DNA of 45,521 bases, from contig JAHZHX010000008.1 in the NCBI GenBank assembly GCA_019420065.1, positions 3,583-49,103 of the forward strand, in the 5' to 3' direction. Position 1 is the stretch's first letter, and the number at the start of each line of letters is the position of its first letter. Below, piece after piece: positions 32,464-39,846 of this stretch. The notes beneath the pieces were generated by a model. It saw only the letters and a list, made by a program, of their open reading frames with translations, had not been told where the DNA came from and searched no databases. Position numbers and translations under genes: made by a program. The DNA is from Clostridiales bacterium. GTDB lineage: Bacteria > Bacillota > Clostridia > Christensenellales > Aristaeellaceae.

Positions 32464-33615
32464 TTAATAGCTGATGGATACGACCAACCCCCCCATATTA
32501 TCGGTGGAGGCGCTGTAAGAAACGGCGCCGGCAGGGATGGAAACGGTGGTGTCGGTATAGCCGCCTTCCAGACGATAAATCTCATACATGAGCTCGCCGT
32601 CATGATAAAGCGCGATGTGCGGATGCTGCATCAGATATTCGATATATTCTTCCAGACAGAGGCCCAGCGTGTTCATGACCGCGGCGTTGGCCTCGCCCAC
32701 ATAACGGTATACCTTCATCTCAACGTTGATGCCCGTCTTATAGCTTTTGTCCACGGTGTTTTCATAGGGGAAACCCTGCACCGGGAAACGGAACACAAAG
32801 CCGTATTTCCAGCAGTTTTCGTACAGCCACCGGCCTTGCTCGGTTTGATGCAGCGGGGTGCTGGAGAAGGCGTTGTCCCCTTGCTTATAGTTGTATACCT
32901 TGAAAGACAGACCGGCCTGATAATCGCTTGTGCCCGGATAGGCGGTTGTACGGCGAACGCGCTCGGTAAGCGCATCGCCGCTGTAACGGGAAGAATACTT
33001 TTCCGTTTCGGAATTCCAGTAGGTAGACTGGGTTTCCATCGTGCGGTAGCCTTCCTCAATGATGATGCCGCCCATATCCAACCCCGCGGCGCGCGCATCC
33101 TTGTACAGCGCCATCAGTGCTTCCACGGCATTGGGCGCCATGGTGATGCTGGAATTGACGGTAGGCAGATTATTGGTGCTGTCATCGTCGGCACGGCTGT
33201 GCTGATTGATGCTAACCATCATATCGTCAGTCAGGTCGGCCGGCATGGGATGCCAGCGGTTGACTAACAGCAAGCCGCCTTGCAGCATTTCATTGCGGGT
33301 GACGTTGGCCTGCATACCGCTTTTCACGTCAAAGGAACTCAGATCAATCACGTCCCAGCCGGAAGGAGCAGCTGCGGGCCATTGCGCGCTGCCAACGGAA
33401 GCATTCTGGCGGTTGAGCTCGGCAACGGCGGCATTATATTCCTGCGTGCGCTCGCTGTTGATGCGCTCAACTTCCTTTTGGTTATTTTGAGCGCGGCTGT
33501 TCAAATAGCTTTGCGTGTACAGATAGCCGGCGCCCAGCAGCACGGTCAGCGCCAGTAAAACCAGCATACATACGATCAGGCTGCGGTAAGCATTGCGTTT
33601 TCTCACATTGGACAT
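32464..33615 (-). CDS. VanY/LAS-family carboxypeptidase homologue lacking the zinc ligands (pseudoenzyme)
   Basis: 383 residues: TM helix at ~12-34, a coiled-coil-like stalk (~40-70), then a VanY/DD-carboxypeptidase-like domain (EEGYRTMETQ, TAYPGTSDYQAGLSFKV, GRWLYENCWKYGFVFRFP, VEMKVYRYVG). In active members these segments read SGYR, PGxSEHQTGLAxDV and EPWHxRYVG. Here the zinc ligands His, Asp and His are replaced by Y232, K239 and V302, while the catalytic Glu (E299) remains. The codons are ATA, CTT and TAC on the plus strand at 32920, 32899 and 32710. The fold is extracytoplasmic. I infer a peptidoglycan-binding or regulatory pseudoenzyme. ATG 33615 has AAAGG (33626-33630) 10 bases upstream; a GTG at 33624 is too close to it. 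Confidence 0.75.
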   Translation of the reverse strand: MSNVRKRNAYRSLIVCMLVLLALTVLLGAGYLYTQSYLNSRAQNNQKEVERINSERTQEYNAAVAELNRQNASVGSAQWPAAAPSGWDVIDLSSFDVKSGMQANVTRNEMLQGGLLLVNRWHPMPADLTDDMMVSINQHSRADDDSTNNLPTVNSSITMAPNAVEALMALYKDARAAGLDMGGIIIEEGYRTMETQSTYWNSETEKYSSRYSGDALTERVRRTTAYPGTSDYQAGLSFKVYNYKQGDNAFSSTPLHQTEQGRWLYENCWKYGFVFRFPVQGFPYENTVDKSYKTGINVEMKVYRYVGEANAAVMNTLGLCLEEYIEYLMQHPHIALYHDGELMYEIYRLEGGYTDTTVSIPAGAVSYSASTDNMGGLVVSISY

Positions 33616-33678
33616 TCCAATCACCTTTCCGTCTGTGAAGGTACAGACATCCCGTGAATAATAAACAAATCCATCTTT

Positions 33679-33707
33679 TTTATATCAAATTTATTACGAA
33701 TTGTCAA
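33679..33707 (-). promoter_or_regulatory. Promoter of the VanY-like gene
   Basis: On the minus strand a consensus TTGACA (33707-33702) and TATAAA (33684-33679) are separated by 17 bp. This is one of the best promoter matches in the window. Confidence 0.7.
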
Positions 33708-33862
33708 CCGCTTGTGGCATATTTCTCCAATAAAACAAAAGAAGCGAGGCAAATTTACATTTGTTTTCGCTTGGAGGGGGCAAAAAGCGGCAAATCCGGA
33801 CATTTATTTTGTATAATATGTAAAAAATACAAATATATGCTGCAATTATCGATAATTTGTGA

Positions 33863-33883
33863 TATAATTATCCCCGAAAGGGG
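33863..33883 (+). promoter_or_regulatory. -10 box and RBS-sequestering tetraloop of the Crp/Fnr gene
   Basis: TATAAT at 33863-33868 with a weak -35. Directly after it CCCC-GAAA-GGGG (33872-33883) forms a hairpin with a GNRA tetraloop. The GGGG arm is the ribosome binding site (GGGGAG, 33880-33885) for ATG 33892, so the hairpin could limit translation, or be lost if transcription starts within it. Confidence 0.5.
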
Positions 33884-33891
33884 AGCGTACC

Positions 33892-34572
33892 ATGCGAGAA
33901 ATTTCTTGTATTTCTAATGACTTTGCCCCGAAACACGATTTATCTGTCTGGAGCGATATGTTGCTGTCCTCCGGCGCCGAATTGATAGATTGTCCGGCGG
34001 GGACGGTTTTGTGCCGCAGCGGGGAAAAATGCGGCTTCATATACTATCTTGTGCGCGGTCTGGTAAAAGTCAGCGTTGGCAAAGACGAAAGCGCGGCGCG
34101 TTTGCTGGGCTACCATATTCCCAATTCGCTGTTTCCCACGGATTGTCTGCGGACGAATACCGTGCAGAACGCCACGGTCGAGGCCTTGACGACACTGACG
34201 ATCCTGCGCTTTACGCCGGCGCTGCTGATGGATTTGTGCCGGAAAAATGCGGCGTTTGCGACTGATTTGGCGCTTTATGTATCGGATGTGCTGCATCATA
34301 CCTGCGTGAATCTGGAAAATGCCAGAGCGGATGACGCAATGCGGCGCATGGCGCGCTTTTTGCGGCTGTATTTGCAAAACTCCCGGCTTCCCGGGGACAT
34401 TCTTTGCATTCCGATGACCCAGGAGGCGCTGGCTCAGGCAATCAGCATTTCGCGGATCCAGGCGGTCCGGGTTTTTACACAGCTTAAGGAAATGGGCGTC
34501 GTAAGCATCGGCCGCAAGCGGGTTATGGTACTGGATGAAAAAAGGCTTTCGGAGCTTGCGGACATTGCATAA
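33892..34572 (+). CDS. Crp/Fnr-family transcriptional regulator
   Basis: A 226-residue regulator. An N-terminal cyclic-nucleotide-binding-like beta roll (residues ~28-115: CPAGTVLCRSGEKCGFIYYLVRG) is joined by a dimer helix to a C-terminal winged helix (TQEALAQAISISRIQAVRVF, recognition helix about 182-198). The beta roll lacks the cAMP-binding RxS phosphate pocket that I would expect in Crp. It contains eight cysteines (6, 34, 41, 47, 85, 116, 138, 172), but not in the Fnr spacing. The gene stands alone between two terminator-bounded units. Its targets and effector are unknown; redox or metal sensing is a guess from the cysteines. Confidence 0.85.
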   Translation: MREISCISNDFAPKHDLSVWSDMLLSSGAELIDCPAGTVLCRSGEKCGFIYYLVRGLVKVSVGKDESAARLLGYHIPNSLFPTDCLRTNTVQNATVEALTTLTILRFTPALLMDLCRKNAAFATDLALYVSDVLHHTCVNLENARADDAMRRMARFLRLYLQNSRLPGDILCIPMTQEALAQAISISRIQAVRVFTQLKEMGVVSIGRKRVMVLDEKRLSELADIA

Positions 34573-34577
34573 AATGA

Positions 34578-34611
34578 AAAGCTGCCGGCAATTGGTTTTG
34601 TCGGCAGCTTT
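34578..34611 (+). terminator. Terminator after the Crp/Fnr gene
   Basis: AAAGCTGCCGGCA (34578-34590) pairs with TGTCGGCAGCTTT (34599-34611) with one G-U pair and an 8-nt loop. The T-run is short. The A-run on the left allows weak activity in the other direction. Confidence 0.7.
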
Positions 34612-34666
34612 CCGTCTGTTAAAAACATTCACTCATTTGACAGGATACAGTGAAGAGGCGTGAAGA

Positions 34667-34692
34667 CAGCATCCGGATTTTAGTGGATGCTG
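34667..34692 (-). terminator. Hairpin downstream of the sulfatase gene, possible terminator
   Basis: CAGCATCC (34667-34674) and GGATGCTG (34685-34692) form a perfect 8-bp stem just after the sulfatase stop. No good T-run follows on the minus strand, so activity is uncertain. Confidence 0.4.
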
Positions 34693-34700
34693 CTATTTGA

Positions 34701-36128
34701 TTACTTGTTGATGTTGCGGGCGGAGGGGCCGTCAAGCTTTGCAAGCTGTCCGTCCTGCACAAAACCTTCCGGACGGCCAGATAGCTCAGCGATCAAACGG
34801 TTTCGCCAGAGCAAAACGGTCTTCTGCATCCGCGGGTCGGCGGCAAGGTCGTGCTGTTCATGTGGGTCGGCGTCCAGATCGAAGAACTGCTCCTTGGCCA
34901 GCGCGGGGAACCAGATGTATTTCTGATGGCCATTGGTCAGGTACTGCATGCCGCTGCCCAGGGTGGAAACGTTGCAGCACTCGCCGTGAATGTAATCGCG
35001 CGGCAGCTTTTTGCCCGTCATGGCGGGCAGAAGGGATAGGCCGTCCACCGTTTCGGGAATTGCAACGCCGGCCAGGTCCAGAATTGTGGGCATCAGGTCC
35101 ATGATCTCGACCGGATCGTCACAGACCGTGCCGGGCTTTACGCCCAGCTCTTTGGCCATAGCGGCGGGCAGGCGCATCAGCAGCGGTACATGCGCGGAGC
35201 CTTCATAGGGGTTGCGCTTGCGGATCCAGCCGTGATCGCCCAGCATATCGCCATGATCCGAGGTAAAAATAACCACCGTATTTTCGGGAATATGATCGAG
35301 CAGGCGGCCCACCTGATGGTCGATTTGCTCAACGCAGCCGAAATAGCCAGCGCGCAGCTCGCGGATGGCATTGGCGTGCGGATCCACACGGTTAGAGGTC
35401 ACGGGCTGCCCTACCTGACTGCTGGGCAGCTCGCTGTCCCAGTCGCCGGTATAGGGCGCGGCCTGCTCGCGGCGCATGTACTTGTCAAAATAGTAGGCGG
35501 GCGGCGTGCAGGGGCTGTGCGGCTGGTGAAAGGCAACGTTCAGGAAAAAAGGAACGGTAGGGTCGCGCCGCTCCAGAAAACGCATGGCGCGCTCCACGCA
35601 CCAGGTTGTAAAATGGTAGCGTTCTTCCAGATGATAAGGCCGGGCGACATAGCCGTTCTGATGAGCACCATGGCCAAAGCCCGCGTCCATATACAATCCC
35701 TGCTCCTGCAGCCAGCGGTCATAGTCGTTGGCGGGCTGCCCGGGCTCGGAAGCATGGGAACCGTCCGCCCAGTCCGCACTCATAAAGCCGTACAGCTTGC
35801 GGCCGGGGAAAAGATGGAGCTTGCCGCACAGATGCGTTTGATAGCCGGCATTTTTCAGCGCTTCAGGCAGCGTGACACAGTTCAACGGCTCGTGATGTTC
35901 ATTGGCCAGAATGCCGTGGTGCGCCGGGGTCTGGCCGCTCATCAACGTGCGGCGCGCCGGGATACATACCGGACAGGCGCTGTACATGTGGGAAAAATGT
36001 ACGCCCTGCGTGCGCAGGCCGTTCAGATAAGGTGTATCCACCTGCGAGCCGCTGACGCCGCTGATGGCGTCATAGCGCTGCTGGTCGGTCATGATAAGCA
36101 GAATATTGGGACGATCCTGAGTCGCCAT
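34701..36128 (-). CDS. Type I sulfatase (formylglycine-dependent)
   Basis: 475 residues, family S1. The N-terminal metal motif is MTDQQRYD (residues 13-20). The formylglycine motif C-x-P-x-R is CIPAR at 55-59 (Cys-type, needing an anaerobic SME-type maturase, which is not in the window). The second metal motif is FTSDHGDMLGDHG. No signal peptide is seen, so it should act in the cytoplasm on an imported sulfated sugar. GGAGGAAG precedes ATG 36128. It lies 101 bp downstream of a co-oriented AraC gene and is divergent from a sugar transporter, so a sulfated host or algal glycan is the likely source. The exact substrate cannot be read. Confidence 0.9.
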   Translation of the reverse strand: MATQDRPNILLIMTDQQRYDAISGVSGSQVDTPYLNGLRTQGVHFSHMYSACPVCIPARRTLMSGQTPAHHGILANEHHEPLNCVTLPEALKNAGYQTHLCGKLHLFPGRKLYGFMSADWADGSHASEPGQPANDYDRWLQEQGLYMDAGFGHGAHQNGYVARPYHLEERYHFTTWCVERAMRFLERRDPTVPFFLNVAFHQPHSPCTPPAYYFDKYMRREQAAPYTGDWDSELPSSQVGQPVTSNRVDPHANAIRELRAGYFGCVEQIDHQVGRLLDHIPENTVVIFTSDHGDMLGDHGWIRKRNPYEGSAHVPLLMRLPAAMAKELGVKPGTVCDDPVEIMDLMPTILDLAGVAIPETVDGLSLLPAMTGKKLPRDYIHGECCNVSTLGSGMQYLTNGHQKYIWFPALAKEQFFDLDADPHEQHDLAADPRMQKTVLLWRNRLIAELSGRPEGFVQDGQLAKLDGPSARNINK

Positions 36129-36229
36129 GCAATGCTTCCTCCATGATGAATATAATTGTTTTTAGTATAATAAGTTGAGAAATGCGCAATCTTTGCAGCT
36201 TGTGATGAAAAAATAGTCAAATTGTGATT

Positions 36230-37126
36230 TTATGCTTCTTTATCAAGATACATGCGCCGGTACTTGGATGGAGAATAGCCCGTGATGCGCTGAAAAGCGC
36301 GGATGAAGGCGGATACGCTGCCAAATCCTGCCCGAAAGCAGATGTCGATCAGGGATAAGTCGGTCGTCATCAGCCGTTGGCAGTAGCTGACGCGGCGGTT
36401 GAGGATATAATCGGCCACGGTGGTATTCAGATAACGCTTGAACAGACGCGAGGTGTATTCACGGCTGTAAAAAAAGTGCGAGGCCACCTCTGCTACCGTG
36501 GAAATCTCGGTAAAATGCTCGTCGAGATAATGCTGGATATCGATTACGTTTTGCGGGAAATACGGTTCGCTGCGCATGCTCAGATCGGCAGGCTTGTTGA
36601 GCAGATAAAAAATTTGCAGCGTGTAGGCCAGCGCCAGGGCGTGATCCTCCTCCGTATTGCGGGAAAGGGCGCTGTCAAGCTGGGAAAGCAGCGTCAGAAG
36701 CTCTTCCGTATGGATGGGTTTGAAAGAAAGCAGATAATCATTGCCGCGATCCTGCATCATGAAATTGAGCAGGGCCTGCCCGCCGATGGAATCAAACGCA
36801 TCCTCATACAGATAAAAAACATAGCGGGTGTAGCGGGTAGAGTCGGCGTTGATCATGGACATGTGGAGCTTTCCGGGGGGGATGATGATTACGTCGCCGT
36901 AGCAGGGCAGAAAGGAGTTGCCCTCGCAGATATAGCGGATGTCGCCCTCGATGAAAATCACCAGCTCGTAATAATCGTGAAAATGCAGGCGGCTGGGATA
37001 GGTTGTGCGGTCATAGTCCGTGCTGCGGTGGGAATAGATCATGGAGGGGCTGACGTCGTACAGACACCAGTTGTTGATGGCGTCATAGTGCGCGGTGGCG
37101 GCGCGGTAATGGGATAAAAGCTTCAA
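36230..37126 (-). CDS. AraC-family transcriptional regulator
   Basis: A 298-residue regulator with an N-terminal cupin-like sensor (FHDYYELVIFIEGDIRYI, PPGKLHMSM; residues ~45-110) and a C-terminal AraC DNA-binding domain with two helix-turn-helix motifs (EVASHFFYSREYTSRLFKRY and DICFRAGFGSVSAFIRAFQR, ending in GYSPSKYRR). The start appears to be TTG 37126: AGGAG is 7 bases upstream and no suitable ATG is near. It is divergent from the sugar transporter operon and upstream of the sulfatase. Direct repeats in front of the transporter promoter are the likely binding sites. The ligand is probably a sugar of this pathway. Confidence 0.88.
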   Translation of the reverse strand: MKLLSHYRAATAHYDAINNWCLYDVSPSMIYSHRSTDYDRTTYPSRLHFHDYYELVIFIEGDIRYICEGNSFLPCYGDVIIIPPGKLHMSMINADSTRYTRYVFYLYEDAFDSIGGQALLNFMMQDRGNDYLLSFKPIHTEELLTLLSQLDSALSRNTEEDHALALAYTLQIFYLLNKPADLSMRSEPYFPQNVIDIQHYLDEHFTEISTVAEVASHFFYSREYTSRLFKRYLNTTVADYILNRRVSYCQRLMTTDLSLIDICFRAGFGSVSAFIRAFQRITGYSPSKYRRMYLDKEA

Positions 37127-37143
37127 GAAAGGACTCCTTTCTT
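37125..37143. promoter_or_regulatory. 19-bp perfect palindrome over the RBS and start of the AraC gene
   Basis: AAGAAAGGACTCCTTTCTT is a perfect 9-1-9 inverted repeat that includes the ribosome binding site (minus strand AGGAG) and the first base pairs of the TTG start. It could be an autoregulatory operator or just a by-product of the purine-rich ribosome binding site. Confidence 0.4.
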
Positions 37144-37194
37144 ATTAAATGCATTGTTAATCTGGCGAAAATATGGTACATTGACACATGATTA

Positions 37195-37259
37195 AGGTCA
37201 CAAAATGAATGATATAGGTCACAAATCAGCATGAATCGTGAAATGTAGACCTATATACT
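37195..37259 (+). promoter_or_regulatory. AraC-type direct repeats and activated promoter of the sugar transporter operon
   Basis: AGGTCACAAA occurs at 37195-37204 and again at 37216-37225, exactly 21 bp apart. A -10 TATACT lies at 37254-37259 with only a weak -35 (ATGAAT, 37231-37236) 17 bp upstream and 6 bp after the second repeat. This is the classic layout of an AraC activator touching RNA polymerase. ATATAGGTC (37212-37220) is also repeated in inverted form as GACCTATAT (37248-37256), which could be a second, repressing site. Confidence 0.6.
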
Positions 37260-37331
37260 TATATTATCACACACATATCGGGTTGACAAGCGTTCTTTCA
37301 CAAATTGCGTGTGGATGCAAAGCGGAACCAT

Positions 37332-37349
37332 ACCGGGAGAGTTCCCGGT
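37332..37349 (+). other. Leader hairpin before the solute-binding protein gene
   Basis: ACCGGGA (37332-37338) and TCCCGGT (37343-37349) form a 7-bp stem with a 4-nt loop, 14 bp before the ribosome binding site AAAGGGG. It may stabilise the 5' end of the message. Confidence 0.4.
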
Positions 37350-37376
37350 TTAGGTAAAAAAGAAAGGGGTTATCAC

Positions 37377-38822
37377 ATGAAAAAGTTCGTTTCCCTGCTG
37401 CTGATCCTATCGCTGATGCTGGGCGTCGGTATGATCGGCGCCCATGCCGACGAGGACGTCACGCTCCATTTCCTGATTGCGTCTGGCTCCTACGATATCG
37501 ACTCTGATATCGGTATGCAGGTGTGTCAGCGCGTTGCCGGCTACAAGATCGAATACGAAATGATCAACGGTACCGAGCAGCTGATGCTGATCATTTCCTC
37601 CGGTCAGGAATATGATTATTGCTATTTGAACAGCAACAATTACAACCTGATGATGAGCGAAGGCGCGCTGATGGACATCACCGACCTGCTGAATGAGTAT
37701 GGCCCCAATATCGTTGAGGCCTTCCCCACCGCATGGCCGGCGACCACGGTAGACGGCCGCATTTACGCGATCCCTTCTCCGGCGGCGCAGCCCGACAGTC
37801 TGTCCACCTCGATGGTAGCCCGTAAGGATCTGCTGGATAAGATCGGCTATGAGACCGTGCCTACCAAGCTGGATGAGTTCATCAAAATGCTTGAGGCGTG
37901 CAAAGAGGCTTATCCTGACATGGTGCCTTTGACCGCTGCCCAGTCCTATATCATCAGCAATATTGCCAGCGCCTTCAACGTTACCGGCCTGTATCAGATG
38001 ATCGACGGCCATGTAACCTCCATTGTGGACAATCCCAACCTGAAGGCCTATATTGAGTGCGTGCGCGATCTGTATGCCCGCGGCCTGCTGGACGCCGAAA
38101 TGCCTGCCATCACCGCCAACGACATGCGTTCCAAGTGGTCTGCCAGCAAGGCGGTCATCGCTTATTCCAACTGGAGCGGTATCGAAACCCCCATTGCCGC
38201 GCTGCGTCAGCTGACCCCCGATATGGAATACGTTGTGCTGCCGCTGCTGGAGGATGAAAACGGTAAGGTTCATGCTGAGGTGAAGTACGGCGTGACCGCT
38301 TACGGCGCTATCCCCGTTACCAGCAAGCATGCTGCCGAAACCATCAAGGCCATCAACAACATGATCCAGATCGATAATTTCACCGAGATCGTGCTGGGCG
38401 TTGAAGGCGTGCATTATACCAAGAAGGAAGGCGGCGGCTACGCGCCCATCCAGCCCGCGTTCAACAACGACAAGAACAACTCCAACATCTTCGTTTCCGG
38501 TTTCTATCGCGAGGACGTGTACCCCGTGATGGGGGAAGCCCGTTTGGCTAAGAATGCCGACCTGCAGGATGTGTTCTACAAGATGCGCGCTTCCTTGCTG
38601 GATGGCGGCTCCCGCAGCCCCGTGGCGCTGGCTCCGGCCGTGACGGTCGTGGACAACAAGTCCAGCCTGGAGACCCGTATCAGCGACACGCTGATTGCGG
38701 TGATTGCCGGCACCTCTGAGGTAAGCGAACTGGACAATCTGGCCAATTACTGGCACAAGAACGGCGGCGACAAGATTATCGAATTCTACGATAACTGGTA
38801 TGCCGAGAACATGGCCAAGTAA
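37377..38822 (+). CDS. Extracellular solute-binding protein of an LplA/YtcQ-type sugar transporter
   Basis: 481 residues. Signal peptide residues 1-~24 (KKFVSLLLILSLML, ending AHA) without lipobox cysteine, then a family-1 solute-binding fold: LHFLIASGSYDID, EYDYCYLNSNNYNLMMSEGALMDITDLL, DGRIYAIPSPAA, KLDEFIKMLEACKEAYPD. The two permeases that follow are of the LplB and YtcP type, which take up oligosaccharides such as rhamnogalacturonan or complex-glycan fragments. AAAGGGG (37363-37369) supports ATG 37377. The gene is driven by an AraC-type promoter and separated from the permeases by a very stable hairpin. Confidence 0.88.
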   Translation: MKKFVSLLLILSLMLGVGMIGAHADEDVTLHFLIASGSYDIDSDIGMQVCQRVAGYKIEYEMINGTEQLMLIISSGQEYDYCYLNSNNYNLMMSEGALMDITDLLNEYGPNIVEAFPTAWPATTVDGRIYAIPSPAAQPDSLSTSMVARKDLLDKIGYETVPTKLDEFIKMLEACKEAYPDMVPLTAAQSYIISNIASAFNVTGLYQMIDGHVTSIVDNPNLKAYIECVRDLYARGLLDAEMPAITANDMRSKWSASKAVIAYSNWSGIETPIAALRQLTPDMEYVVLPLLEDENGKVHAEVKYGVTAYGAIPVTSKHAAETIKAINNMIQIDNFTEIVLGVEGVHYTKKEGGGYAPIQPAFNNDKNNSNIFVSGFYREDVYPVMGEARLAKNADLQDVFYKMRASLLDGGSRSPVALAPAVTVVDNKSSLETRISDTLIAVIAGTSEVSELDNLANYWHKNGGDKIIEFYDNWYAENMAK

Positions 38823-38838
38823 GAACTGAAAGAGAAAA

Positions 38839-38868
38839 TTGGCGGGGGAGGTACGCCTCCCCCGCCAA
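38839..38868 (+). repeat. 13-bp hairpin with UACG loop between binding protein and permeases
   Basis: TTGGCGGGGGAGG (38839-38851) pairs perfectly with CCTCCCCCGCCAA (38856-38868) across a TACG (UNCG-class) loop. No T-run follows. It should protect the binding-protein message and set a high ratio of binding protein to permease, as the hairpin at 8277-8317 may do for the first transporter. Confidence 0.7.
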
Positions 38869-38898
38869 ATGCGATTCTATAAGCTGGAGGCTTCCCTG

Positions 38899-39834
38899 AT
38901 GACAGTGATAAACAACCGCCGCCGTTCCCGCTTGCGCCGCGCATGGAGTTATCTGTGCGGTCACTGGGAGCTTTATTTATTCCTGGTTCCCGGGCTGATA
39001 GCGGCCGTCATGTTCAAGCTCCTGCCCATGAGCAAGATCGTGATCGCGTTTAAGAACTTCAAGCCTTTGAAGGGCATTGAGAACAGCCCCTGGGTCGGCT
39101 GGGCGAACTTTGAACGCATGTTTGCCGATCCTGAGGTTTGGCAGGTAATTCGCAACACGCTGGAGATCAATCTGCTTCAGGTAATCTTCTGTGTGCCGCT
39201 GCCGATGTTCCTTGCGATTATGCTCAATGAGGTCACCTGCATGCCGGTTAAGAAGGGCGTGCAGACGCTGATTTATATTCCGCATTTCTTTACCTGGGTG
39301 GTTGTATACAGCGTATTTTTTACCATTTTCGGTTCAACGGGCATGGTGAATACGATCATACGCTCATTGGGAGGCAAGGAAATTCTTTTCTTTATGAAGG
39401 GCGGTTGGTTCCGCTTCCTGCTGGTGATCTCATCCGCATGGAAGGGCGCGGGCTGGGGCACGATTGTGTACCTTTCCGCCATTACCGCGATTGATTCTGA
39501 GATTTATGAGGCAGGGATCATTGACGGCGCCAGCAAGCTGCAGCAGGCGCGCCATATTACCATTCCCTGCCTGCTGCCGACGCTGGTACTGATGCTGACC
39601 GTGCGCCTGGGCAGCGTGCTTTCCGGCGGCTTTGACCAGGTGCTGGCGTTCTATAACCCTACGGTTTACAAGTCGGCTGATATTCTGGGCACGTACATTT
39701 ACCGCCAGGGCATCGGAAACGCCAACTTCAGCTATGCGGCGGCCGTTGGCTTGTTCGAATCCGTCGTAGGCTTGGTGTTCGTGATGATTTCCAACTTTGC
39801 CTCCAAGCGTCTGACCGGACGCACGGTTTGGTAA
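38899..39834 (+). CDS. LplB-type ABC sugar transporter permease
   Basis: 311 residues with six predicted TM helices. The first starts at LYLFLVPGLIAAVMF after a basic N-terminus (NNRRRSRLRRAW). The LplB-type segments KNFKPLKGIENSPWVGWANF and YIPHFFTWVVVYSVFF are characteristic. The EAA loop (EAGIIDGASKLQQARHITIP) contacts the ATPase. ATG 38899 has TGGAGG (38885-38890); an upstream TTG at 38839 would start inside the hairpin. It pairs with the YtcP-type gene 12 bp downstream. No ATPase is in this operon. Confidence 0.9.
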   Translation: MTVINNRRRSRLRRAWSYLCGHWELYLFLVPGLIAAVMFKLLPMSKIVIAFKNFKPLKGIENSPWVGWANFERMFADPEVWQVIRNTLEINLLQVIFCVPLPMFLAIMLNEVTCMPVKKGVQTLIYIPHFFTWVVVYSVFFTIFGSTGMVNTIIRSLGGKEILFFMKGGWFRFLLVISSAWKGAGWGTIVYLSAITAIDSEIYEAGIIDGASKLQQARHITIPCLLPTLVLMLTVRLGSVLSGGFDQVLAFYNPTVYKSADILGTYIYRQGIGNANFSYAAAVGLFESVVGLVFVMISNFASKRLTGRTVW

Positions 39835-39846
39835 GGGGGTGCTGAA

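Noticed and set aside
37283..37288. Consensus -35 TTGACA upstream of the solute-binding protein gene
   Set aside because: No acceptable -10 lies 16-18 bp downstream (TGCGTG at 37306-37311), so I favour the TATACT promoter at 37254-37259.
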